Both the position numbers and the translations under genes were made by a program. From Algoriphagus ratkowskyi (GTDB lineage: Bacteria > Bacteroidota > Bacteroidia > Cytophagales > Cyclobacteriaceae), in NCBI RefSeq assembly GCF_002150505.1, contig NZ_MSSV01000003.1:248001-312000 (forward strand): a DNA stretch of 64,000 nt, written 5' to 3'. Under the pieces are notes generated by a model. It was not told the DNA's origin, searched no databases, and was given only the letters and a program-made list of their open reading frames with translations. Shown piece after piece: positions 45,545-52,235 of the stretch. Position 1 is the first letter of the stretch; each line of letters begins with the position of its first letter.

Positions 45545-46249
45545 TCATTTCGCATGCAAGCCACACTCCTTTTTTGATTCTTCCCACCACCAGCGACCGG
45601 CGCGGGCATCTTCGCCTTCCATAATCGCTCGTGTACAAGGCGCACAGCCGATACTGATAAAGCCTTTATTATGTAGTGGATTGTATGGAATTTTCTTTTC
45701 ATTGATGTAAGCAATCATATCATCGAATGTCCAGTCCATCAAAGGATTGTATTTCAGGATTTGGTTTGCCTCATCCCAAACGATACGCTTCATGTCTGAT
45801 CTATTCGCAGATTGCTCGGCGCGAAGTCCAGTCACCCAAACATCATTTCCTGCCAACGCTCTTCGAAGCGGCTCGACTTTGCGGACAAAGCAGCAAGACT
45901 TTCTATTGTCAACCGAGTCATAAAACCCGTTGATTCCGATCTTGGTGACCAAATTCTCTACAGAATCAGTAGTAGGATAATATACTTTGATGCTTTGCTT
46001 GTATTTAGCTTCAGTTCTAGATAGCAAGTCTAAAGTCTCTGGAAAAAGCCTTCCCGTATCCAAGGAAAATATAGAGACAGGCAGATTTGCATGAGCAATC
46101 AGCTGCGTAATCACTTGATCCTCCTGACCTAGAGAAGTAGAAAAAGTCACTTTTCCAGAAAATAAGTCAGCCACAAAAGCCAGCCCTTCCTGCGCACTAA
46201 GCTGAGTTAGCTGAGCTTCCAGTTCATGCATATTCTTTCTGAGTGTCAT
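45545..46249 (-). CDS. cysH: Adenylyl-sulfate (APS) reductase, 4Fe-4S type
   Basis: The 234-residue thioredoxin-dependent reductase turns APS into sulfite. TFSTSLGQEDQVITQLI and FSLDTGRLFPET bind the nucleotide. SCCFVRKVEPL and GCAPCTRA supply the four cysteines of a 4Fe-4S cluster, the mark of APS-preferring bacterial enzymes. The C-terminal ECGLH carries the catalytic cysteine. The start may be the ATG at 46249 or the one at 46231 (MHELEAQL). Either way the gene overlaps the end of the DUF2061 gene (26 or 8 bp). Confidence 0.94.
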   Translation of the reverse strand: MTLRKNMHELEAQLTQLSAQEGLAFVADLFSGKVTFSTSLGQEDQVITQLIAHANLPVSIFSLDTGRLFPETLDLLSRTEAKYKQSIKVYYPTTDSVENLVTKIGINGFYDSVDNRKSCCFVRKVEPLRRALAGNDVWVTGLRAEQSANRSDMKRIVWDEANQILKYNPLMDWTFDDMIAYINEKKIPYNPLHNKGFISIGCAPCTRAIMEGEDARAGRWWWEESKKECGLHAK

Positions 46250-46496
46250 TGGCTTGTACTTTTGGAGTGCTTTCCCATGCTCTCTCGTGGAAATAATACA
46301 GAATGATCTTGGAGAAAACTTCTACAGATCCGATGGAAAGAGCCATCACCAACTCGCCCGTAATAAAATAGGAAATTATAATCGTGTCAATTGTCCCAAC
46401 AATTCTCCAGGAAATTGATTTAAGTAAGCTTTTCGCATTGCTGTCTCTTCCGGACTTGCTAGTGAAAAGCTTTTTGAGTGGCTGGTCTAAAATCAT
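46224..46496 (-). CDS. DUF2061 membrane protein
   Basis: A 90-residue predicted inner-membrane protein with two hydrophobic helices (SWRIVGTIDTIIISYFITG and ALSIGSVEVFSKIILYYF) and the DUF2061 pattern SLLKSISWRIVGTIDT...HERAW. The family has no known function but is often found with sulfate-assimilation genes. Here it overlaps cysH and is the first gene after an Rrf2-type operator, so a part in sulfate or sulfite handling is inferred. Confidence 0.85.
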   Translation of the reverse strand: MILDQPLKKLFTSKSGRDSNAKSLLKSISWRIVGTIDTIIISYFITGELVMALSIGSVEVFSKIILYYFHERAWESTPKVQANDTQKEYA

Positions 46497-46521
46497 ACTA
46501 GGTTTTTACGAGAGTAATACA

Positions 46522-46559
46522 CAAAAGTATATAAACCCTATAAATTATATAGGGTTTAT
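46522..46559 (-). promoter_or_regulatory. Probable Rrf2 operator and promoter of the sulfur operon
   Basis: A 12-bp perfect inverted repeat ATAAACCCTATA (46531-46542) / TATAGGGTTTAT (46548-46559) with a 5-nt spacer sits directly upstream of a perfect minus-strand -7 box TACTTTTG (46522-46529). The dyad fills the usual -33 to -7 spacer, so bound protein should control this promoter. The predicted leader for the DUF2061 gene is about 22 nt. Confidence 0.7.
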
Positions 46560-46571
46560 GGAAAAAAAATT

Positions 46572-46988
46572 TTACTCTTCGTTCAAAATATCTTCTAACG
46601 TCTTGTTTTCCAGTATTTTAAGAGTTTCGTCTCTCACCTGAATCATAACTCTATTTAAGCCACAAACAGCCTCATTTTTACATTCATCGCAAGGTTCGTA
46701 GTAATTCAAACTCACACAGGGAAGCATAGCTATCGGTCCGTCTAACAATCGGATCACTCTGGAAAGAGGAATATCTTTGGGTTCTTTGATCAGGTAATAC
46801 CCTCCACCTTTTCCCTTTTTGCTTCCTAGCATTCCTGCTTTTTTCAGTTCAAGTAAGATGTTCTCCAAGAATTTATGAGAAATCCCATGCTCTTCGGAAA
46901 TCTCCTGGATCAGCACCGTCTTTTGATCTTTATGCTTACCTAGGTAAGTCAGGGCATGTAAGGCGTATTTTGTCTTTTTAGAAAGCAT
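46572..46988 (-). CDS. Rrf2-family transcriptional regulator
   Basis: A 138-residue winged-helix regulator: MLSKKTKYALHALTYLGKH (first helix), ISEEHGISHKFLENILLELKKAGML (recognition region), SKKGKGGGYYL wing, dimer helix. It has four cysteines at about 91, 100, 103 and 109 (PCVSLNYYEPCDECKNEAVC), a spacing suited to an Fe-S cluster or thiol sensing as in IscR/CymR-type relatives. The start is ATG at 46988; an in-frame TTG at 46994 is part of the -7 box and cannot be the start. Its position at the head of the sulfur block suggests control of sulfate assimilation. Confidence 0.92.
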   Translation of the reverse strand: MLSKKTKYALHALTYLGKHKDQKTVLIQEISEEHGISHKFLENILLELKKAGMLGSKKGKGGGYYLIKEPKDIPLSRVIRLLDGPIAMLPCVSLNYYEPCDECKNEAVCGLNRVMIQVRDETLKILENKTLEDILNEE

Positions 46989-46991
46989 AGA

Positions 46992-47036
46992 CAAAAATAC
47001 CCTTTTTGAAGGAATACCCTAGTACAGAAGTAGGGT
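46992..47036 (-). promoter_or_regulatory. rrf2 promoter with operator-like half sites
   Basis: A perfect -7 box TATTTTTG (46992-46999, minus strand) lies 11 nt before the ATG, so the mRNA is predicted leaderless. Upstream lies ACCCTA (47016-47021) / TAGGGT (47031-47036), sharing half-sites with the 46531-46559 palindrome. AATACCCT occurs twice (46996-47003, 47014-47021). Autoregulation is inferred. Confidence 0.6.
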
Positions 47037-47050
47037 TTAATAAAAATGAC

Positions 47051-47082
47051 AAAAAAAACGGGTATGAAACCATACCCGTTTT
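47051..47082 (-). terminator. Terminator of htpG
   Basis: A 12-bp stem AAAACGGGTATG/CATACCCGTTTT with an AAAC loop, followed on the minus strand by a run of eight T residues. Confidence 0.85.
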
Positions 47083-47107
47083 AATATTTACAATGAATCA
47101 CATTTAA

Positions 47108-48994
47108 TTAAAGCAATTCCACACTTCTCTTTACAAATGCCGTCAGGTCTTTTCCTGTTAGCAAACCTTGAGAAAGAAGTGCCAGATCAAATGACTGTTT
47201 AGCTATTTTGATCTTTTCTTCTTCGGTTGCTGCTTTCAGGACTTTGTCCACCGCAGGGTGATTACCGTTGATTGCTACTTTGTAAGCATCAGGAAGTGAA
47301 CCGTAGAAGCCCATTCCTCCGCCGCCAGTTGCAGCCATTTCCTTCATTCTGCGCATGAATTCCTCCATAGTGATCGTCACCGGAAGTTCTTCGGGACTTA
47401 AACCTTCCACTTCTACCGTATAAGTTTTGTTGTTGATCGCTTTGTCAAAGATTTCCTTCACTTCCTTGCTCTGATCTTCAGTCAACAAGTTCGCGTAAGT
47501 TTCATCCTTCTGGATCAACTTCTCCGCTACATCCGCATCCACACGTTTCAGCTGAGTTTTCTCCAGCTTAGATTCCAAGTTTTGGATAAAGTGACTGTCA
47601 ATCGGTGAATTCATCACCAAGACATCGTATCCTTTATTATTGGCAGATTGGATAAAGCCATCCTGCTTTTCCAAATCCGTCGCATACAGGATTACCGCTT
47701 GGTCATTCTTGTCTGTTTGGGTTGGCTTTACTTTAGACTGATATTCTTCGATCGTGAAATACTCGCCAGTTGTATTTTTTAACAAGGCAAAGTCTTTTCC
47801 TTTCTCGTAGAATTTATCTTCAGAGATCATTCCGTATTTCACGAAAAGCCCGATATCATCCCACTTTTCTTCGTAGGCTTTTCTGTCTTTTTTGTACAAC
47901 TCACCAAGCTTATCCGCTACCTTTTTAGTGATGTACGAATTGATTTTCTTCACATTTCCATCCGCCTGCAAGAAGCTTCTAGACACATTGAGAGGAATAT
48001 CTGGAGAATCAATCACTCCATGAAGTAACATCAGAAACTCAGGAACGATATCTTTTACCTCATCCGTGATAAATACCTGACGGCTATAAAGCTTGATCTT
48101 ATTTCGCTGAAGTTCGAATTCGTTTTTCACCTTTGGGAAATACAGAACTCCCGTCAAGTTGAAGGGATAATCCACGTTAAGGTGAATCCAGAAAAGAGGA
48201 TCCTCAGACATTGGATAAAGTTCTTTGTAGAACTTCAAGTAGTCCTCATCTGTCAAGTCACTTGGAGACTTCGTCCAGATCGGAGCAGTCGTGTTGATGA
48301 AATTGTCAACTTCTACAGACTTCCATTTTTTCTCATCTTTCTCATCAACTCCATCTTCTATTGATTCGGTTTTTGTACCAAATTTAATCGGTACAGGAAG
48401 GAATTTTGCGTATTTGTCAAGGATTCCCTGAAGCTTCCACTTGTCGAGGAATTCTTCAGAATCTTTGTTGATATGAAGAGTAATTTCCGTTCCACGCTCC
48501 TGTCTAGTTCCTTCAGTGATTTCAAAAGAAGTAGAACCGTCACAAGTCCATTTGGCAGACTCAGCTCCTTCTTGATATGAAAGTGTGTTGATTTCTACGG
48601 TGTCAGCGACCATGAAAGCCGAGTAGAAACCAAGGCCGAACTTACCGATGATCTCATTGGCATCTTTCGCATCTTTAAATTTTTCTACGAATTCCTCAGC
48701 TCCTGAGAATGCCACCTGATTGATGTACTTTTTGATTTCCTCAGCAGTCATACCTAGACCGCGGTCAGAGATGGTGATGGTTTTCTTTTCAGCATCAAAA
48801 CTTACTTCCACCGCAGTGTCACCAAGTTCGCCAGTATACTGACCTAATGTCGCTAAACGCTTGATTTTTTGAGTCGCATCGACTGCGTTAGAAACAAGTT
48901 CTCTTAGAAAAATCTCGTTATCAGAATAGAGAAACTTCTTGATAATCGGGAAAATGTTCTCGGTATGGATCGAGATCGTGCCTTTTTCCTGCAT
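47108..48994 (-). CDS. htpG: Molecular chaperone HtpG (Hsp90)
   Basis: The 628-residue ATP-dependent chaperone has an N-terminal GHKL ATPase domain with FLRELVSNAVDATQKI near 28, ISDRGLGMTAEEI near 74 and GKFGLGFYSAFMVAD near 116-130, then middle and C-terminal dimerisation domains. The C-terminus lacks the eukaryotic MEEVD tail. It is monocistronic, with a strong terminator. A weak -7-like TAATTTAT precedes it. Confidence 0.96.
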   Translation of the reverse strand: MQEKGTISIHTENIFPIIKKFLYSDNEIFLRELVSNAVDATQKIKRLATLGQYTGELGDTAVEVSFDAEKKTITISDRGLGMTAEEIKKYINQVAFSGAEEFVEKFKDAKDANEIIGKFGLGFYSAFMVADTVEINTLSYQEGAESAKWTCDGSTSFEITEGTRQERGTEITLHINKDSEEFLDKWKLQGILDKYAKFLPVPIKFGTKTESIEDGVDEKDEKKWKSVEVDNFINTTAPIWTKSPSDLTDEDYLKFYKELYPMSEDPLFWIHLNVDYPFNLTGVLYFPKVKNEFELQRNKIKLYSRQVFITDEVKDIVPEFLMLLHGVIDSPDIPLNVSRSFLQADGNVKKINSYITKKVADKLGELYKKDRKAYEEKWDDIGLFVKYGMISEDKFYEKGKDFALLKNTTGEYFTIEEYQSKVKPTQTDKNDQAVILYATDLEKQDGFIQSANNKGYDVLVMNSPIDSHFIQNLESKLEKTQLKRVDADVAEKLIQKDETYANLLTEDQSKEVKEIFDKAINNKTYTVEVEGLSPEELPVTITMEEFMRRMKEMAATGGGGMGFYGSLPDAYKVAINGNHPAVDKVLKAATEEEKIKIAKQSFDLALLSQGLLTGKDLTAFVKRSVELL

Positions 48995-49102
48995 GGCTAT
49001 AAATTAGTTTAGTTAAACACTTGTTTGTCGGGCACAGAATTGCAACTGTTGTTCCAAAGGAGTTATGGTGTCAATTTGGCAGGAATAAAAGTCAAAAATC
49101 AA

Positions 49103-49144
49103 AAGTGAGAAATCTGAAATTTCTTGGTTTCAGATTTCTCACTT
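49103..49144. repeat. 17-bp perfect inverted repeat upstream of ccmB
   Basis: AAGTGAGAAATCTGAAA (49103-49119) / its complement (49128-49144) with an 8-nt loop, ending 14 nt before the ccmB -7 box. It may act as a plus-strand regulatory hairpin, but the -7 box position implies it is upstream of the transcript start. Confidence 0.7.
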
Positions 49145-49157
49145 CATACTTCTGACT

Positions 49158-49165
49158 TACCTTTG
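49158..49165 (+). promoter_or_regulatory. -7 box of ccmB
   Basis: Perfect TACCTTTG with its first T 12 nt before ATG 49170, predicting a leaderless mRNA and excluding the GTG at 49167 as start. Confidence 0.45.
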
Positions 49166-49169
49166 GGTG

Positions 49170-49835
49170 ATGTGGAAAGAGATCTCGGTTCTGATTAGCA
49201 AGGAAGTCACCCTTGAGTGGCGACAGAAATTCGCCTTGAATGGGATTTTGCTTTACGTGGTTTCGGCAGTCTTCATCACCTATTTAAGTGTTGGCGCAAA
49301 GCAGGGAAACATATCTGCACCAACTTGGAATGCACTTTATTGGATCATCATTCTTTTCTCGGCAGTGAATGCGGTAGCAAAAAGCTTCGTCCAAGAGCAT
49401 CAAGGTCGCCAACTCTACTATTACATGATTGCTTCGCCCGAGGCGATTATCCTTTCGAAGATCATTTATAATACTGGACTGACACTTATTTTAGCACTTT
49501 TAGGCTATGGAGTTTTTTCAGTGATTCTGGGAAATCCCATCCAAGATCAAGGTTTGTTTATCCTGAATCTGGTCTTGGGAGCGATGGGTTTTTCGGCAAG
49601 TTTGACCATGGTCAGCGCAATAGCTTCCAAAGCAGGAAATAATGCGACTCTGATGGCTATTCTGAGCTTTCCTGTGATTATCCCTATCTTATTGATGGCA
49701 ATACGTATCTCAAAAAACGCAATGGATGGACTGGATTGGAGCGTTAGTGCAGATAAACTGTTGACACTTTTAGCGATCAATGCCATAGTCGCCGTGACTG
49801 GATATATTTTGTTTCCTTATTTGTGGCGATCATAG
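49170..49835 (+). CDS. ccmB: Heme exporter membrane protein CcmB
   Basis: The 221-residue inner-membrane subunit of the CcmABCD complex releases heme-loaded CcmE during cytochrome c maturation. About six hydrophobic helices are visible. The N-terminus WKEISVLISKEVTLEWRQKFALNGILLY and SFVQEHQGRQLYYYMIASPEAIILSKIIYN (the conserved D/E-R-L-like loop) match CcmB. The start is ATG at 49170. CcmA, the ATPase partner, is not in this window. The gene is split from ccmC by an opposing vapBC pair. Confidence 0.9.
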   Translation: MWKEISVLISKEVTLEWRQKFALNGILLYVVSAVFITYLSVGAKQGNISAPTWNALYWIIILFSAVNAVAKSFVQEHQGRQLYYYMIASPEAIILSKIIYNTGLTLILALLGYGVFSVILGNPIQDQGLFILNLVLGAMGFSASLTMVSAIASKAGNNATLMAILSFPVIIPILLMAIRISKNAMDGLDWSVSADKLLTLLAINAIVAVTGYILFPYLWRS

Positions 49836-49952
49836 TCTTCCTTATCCGAAATTCTGTGTTCATCATTCGGAATTCAAAAGTGAAAGATTCTAAACATGAC
49901 ACACTAAGCCAAATCCAAAGAAAGCTTAAATTGATTTTCCCAAGGTGGTAAA

Positions 49953-50345
49953 TCAGAAGATTGATTTCAATTTTAAATGAAAAACAAAGGGTTCAAAATC
50001 TTTGTCATTGTGTAAAAGCTCAATTTCGTTTTTTATACAAAAGGTAGCAATGACAGAATCAATTGTTTTGCGGATTGTAACTCCTTTTTTCCTTAAAAAT
50101 CTGAAATTATGTGCCGTGGTAACCGCTAACTCTTTTCCTCCAAAATGGAAGAAATGCAGGTCTTCAAAAATATCTAATGCTTCTGAAAAGCTTTTATCAG
50201 AAGTAAAACCCTGGAGAACCTCAGTCATAATCAAATCGCCCGTGCAGATAATTTCCGTTCCAAGTGACCTATCTAAAAAATCTGTTTGTACATTCTCCCG
50301 TCCGTTGAAATAATCTATCCAGACTGATGAATCAACAAGGATCAT
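49953..50345 (-). CDS. vapC: VapC-type PIN-domain toxin
   Basis: The 130-residue PIN ribonuclease has acidic active-site residues at MILVDSSVWIDYF (Asp5), in the DLIMTEVLQGF segment (Glu), and in IRKTIDSVIATFC (Asp), followed by LLHNDKDFEPF. It should cut a specific RNA, often tRNA or rRNA, when not bound by VapB. The start overlaps the vapB stop by 4 bp (ATGA), a sign of translational coupling. Confidence 0.92.
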   Translation of the reverse strand: MILVDSSVWIDYFNGRENVQTDFLDRSLGTEIICTGDLIMTEVLQGFTSDKSFSEALDIFEDLHFFHFGGKELAVTTAHNFRFLRKKGVTIRKTIDSVIATFCIKNEIELLHNDKDFEPFVFHLKLKSIF

Positions 50346-50536
50346 GAATCGGTCCTCATTTTATCCAAATCACCTTCCCACTTCATTTTTCCACGAAACT
50401 CCTTGATTTGTTTCTGCTTTTTCAAAGTAAGAATTAACCGTAATCCTTCTTCCACAGTTGCCTTCTTTGTAGTTAGGCCAGAAGCTTTCATCGCTTCCTC
50501 CATTAGCTTTTCGTCAATTTCAATATTTGTCCTCAT
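50342..50536 (-). CDS. vapB: VapB-type antitoxin
   Basis: A 64-residue protein with an N-terminal ribbon-helix-helix-like segment (MRTNIEIDEKLMEEAMKASGLTTKKATVEEGLRLIL) and a C-terminal toxin-binding tail (FRGKMKWEGDLDKMR, the typical W-D-L pattern). The start is ATG at 50534-50536: an upstream ATG at 50566 precedes the predicted transcription start. It should repress its own promoter through the palindrome at 50535-50569. Confidence 0.9.
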   Translation of the reverse strand: MRTNIEIDEKLMEEAMKASGLTTKKATVEEGLRLILTLKKQKQIKEFRGKMKWEGDLDKMRTDS

Positions 50537-50569
50537 AATGTGTATGGTTTTACCAAATATACACATTAT
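50535..50569 (-). promoter_or_regulatory. vapBC promoter and operator
   Basis: The 11-bp perfect inverted repeat ATAATGTGTAT (50535-50545) / ATACACATTAT (50559-50569) has a 13-nt spacer. On the minus strand the right arm overlaps the perfect -7 box TATATTTG (50554-50561), and the left arm overlaps the vapB start codon. This is the layout expected of an autoregulated toxin-antitoxin operator. Confidence 0.75.
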
Positions 50570-50734
50570 ACTTATCAGGTTCTCATTTCAAAATGCCATT
50601 TAAAACTATTGGTCCTTTGGTAAATAATCGATAATTGGTGCTGAAGTTCTGTAGATCTCGTAAATCGTAAATCCAATATCCTACATCCCCTCAAAAGACT
50701 TAACAAAAAGTGCCGTTATCAAGAACTTATGACG

Positions 50735-50742
50735 TATTTTTG
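50735..50742 (+). promoter_or_regulatory. -7 box upstream of ccmC
   Basis: Perfect TATTTTTG with a predicted leader of about 20 nt before ATG 50767. It gives ccmC-ccmF their own promoter, independent of ccmB. The -33 element is unclear. Confidence 0.45.
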
Positions 50743-50766
50743 CGCTTGAATTAGCAAAGATAACCT

Positions 50767-51441
50767 ATGCGCCAATCCTGGTGGAAAATTCTTGCAATCG
50801 CCCTGCTGCTTTACACAATAATCGCAGGCCTGCTGATGGAAGCGCCTCGGCTTCCAATTCTCAACGAAACCATTCGAGCACTTCACTTCCATGTGACTAT
50901 GTGGTTCGGAATGATCCTGATGCTAGTGATGGCTGTGTACTTTAGCATCAAATATCTCCGAACAAATGATCTCCGAAATGATGATTTGGCTATAGAATTC
51001 ACCAATTCGGCAATACTTTTTGGTGTGCTAGGAATTGTCACTGGTATGCTTTGGGCCAAATACACTTGGGGAGATTATTGGAGTGGCGACCCAAAGCAGA
51101 ATGCATCAGCCATCGGAATCCTGATGTATTTTGCTTATTTAATTCTAAGAAATTCTTTGATGGATTCTCAACAAAGAGCCCGAATCGGAGCTATTTATAA
51201 CATTTTCGCATTCGCAGCTTTTATTCCTCTTATCTTTGTATTGCCTAGATTAACAGACAGTTTACACCCTGGAAATGGTGGAAATCCTGGCTTTAACGCC
51301 TACGATTTGGATTCTAAACTTCGTGCAGTTTTCTACCCAGCCATTATTGGATGGACTCTTTTGGGAGTTTGGATCGCAACTGTTCGGGTCAGAATGCGTA
51401 GGGTGGAGAGAACAATTGAAGATCGAATGATTAATTCTTGA
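50767..51441 (+). CDS. ccmC: Heme export/attachment protein CcmC (CcsA family)
   Basis: The 224-residue inner-membrane protein has six hydrophobic helices and the tryptophan-rich heme-handling WWD-like loop WAKYTWGDYWSGDPKQNAS near 96-114, flanked by histidines (LHFHVTMWFGM near 39-49 and the late SLHPGNGG loop). CcmC loads heme onto CcmE in the periplasm. The gene begins a tight block ccmC-ccmD-(short spacer)-ccmE-ccmF. Confidence 0.9.
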   Translation: MRQSWWKILAIALLLYTIIAGLLMEAPRLPILNETIRALHFHVTMWFGMILMLVMAVYFSIKYLRTNDLRNDDLAIEFTNSAILFGVLGIVTGMLWAKYTWGDYWSGDPKQNASAIGILMYFAYLILRNSLMDSQQRARIGAIYNIFAFAAFIPLIFVLPRLTDSLHPGNGGNPGFNAYDLDSKLRAVFYPAIIGWTLLGVWIATVRVRMRRVERTIEDRMINS

Positions 51442-51444
51442 TAA

Positions 51445-51687
51445 ATGAAGAAATTACTTACAATAGTACTTTTGGTTTTCAGTCTTTCTGCTTTGGCACA
51501 AGAGAAAACACCAGTCACCGAAGCTGACTATACCAATAGCTCAGTGGAAATGGCTGATGTGATGCGCGGGGACGGTAAGATATACGTTTTGGTGGGTGTG
51601 ATACTAATCATATTCATTGGTATCACCGGTTACTTAATCAGTACTGATCGTAAGATCAGCAAACTTGAAAAAAATCTTCACTCCTAA
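51445..51687 (+). CDS. ccmD: CcmD-like small membrane protein
   Basis: An 80-residue protein 3 nt after ccmC, with a signal-like N-terminal helix (ending SLSALAQ), a short acidic segment and one strong membrane helix (IYVLVGVILIIFIGITGYLI), then a basic tail. Position and topology match the CcmD-family proteins of Bacteroidota, which stabilise the CcmABC-CcmE complex. The sequence itself is weakly conserved, so the name rests largely on context. Confidence 0.75.
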   Translation: MKKLLTIVLLVFSLSALAQEKTPVTEADYTNSSVEMADVMRGDGKIYVLVGVILIIFIGITGYLISTDRKISKLEKNLHS

Positions 51688-51700
51688 CCATTCAGAACAC

Positions 51701-51787
51701 ATGAAATCAAGCGTACCGCAGAATGTCAATTACTTAAATGATTATCTGCCATGCGAGATTCCATGTGACCGTTTAAAAACTTTATAA
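51701..51787 (+). CDS. Possible 28-residue ORF between ccmD and ccmE
   Basis: ATG at 51701 opens a 28-codon frame ending TAA at 51785-51787, with two cysteines as CEIPC. It fills nearly the whole 104-bp spacer and has no recognisable similarity. It may be chance. Confidence 0.2.
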   Translation: MKSSVPQNVNYLNDYLPCEIPCDRLKTL

Positions 51788-51791
51788 ACAC

Positions 51792-52208
51792 ATGAAAAGA
51801 GGACATCTATTCGGACTAGGAATTATTGCAATAGCAATAGTAATCATAATGACTTCCATCGGTGATGCAAGTAGCTATGAAAGCTTCACTACAGCTAAAG
51901 AAATGAAGCATAATGGAGACGACAAAGCGATTCACGTAGTTGGACAATTGCAAAAAGATCAATCAGGAGAGGTTACAGGCATCAATGTCAGAGAAGACAA
52001 GGTTTCTTTCACCTTTATGCTGGTAGACAATGATGGCGTAGAGCAACAAGTTTTTTACAATGAACCAATTCCAGCAGATTTTACCCGTTCAGAATCGGTA
52101 GTTGTAATAGGCTCTTACAAAAATGATGAAATCTTCATAGCCGATAAAATTCTGATGAAATGCCCTTCCAAATACCAAGAAACAGAAGTACAGGCGGCAG
52201 GTATTTGA
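51792..52208 (+). CDS. ccmE: Cytochrome c maturation chaperone CcmE, CXXXY variant
   Basis: The 138-residue periplasmic heme chaperone has an N-terminal membrane anchor (about 5-20) and an OB-fold domain (VVGQLQKDQSGEV, VSFTFMLVDNDGVEQQVFYNEPIPADF, VVVIGSYKNDEIFIADKIL). Instead of the usual HXXXY heme site, the C-terminus reads MKCPSKY, that is Cys124-X3-Tyr128 (codon TGC at 52161-52163). This variant is known from Desulfovibrio and some archaea (System I*). The missing C-terminal tail fits that group as well. Confidence 0.9.
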   Translation: MKRGHLFGLGIIAIAIVIIMTSIGDASSYESFTTAKEMKHNGDDKAIHVVGQLQKDQSGEVTGINVREDKVSFTFMLVDNDGVEQQVFYNEPIPADFTRSESVVVIGSYKNDEIFIADKILMKCPSKYQETEVQAAGI

Positions 52209-52235
52209 GTTAAGTCTAGTTAGAATAAAAAAACC

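Noticed and set aside
45545..46496. Overlap of DUF2061 and cysH as a frameshifted single gene
   Set aside because: Each encodes a complete, recognisable family; the 8-26 bp overlap is normal operon packing.
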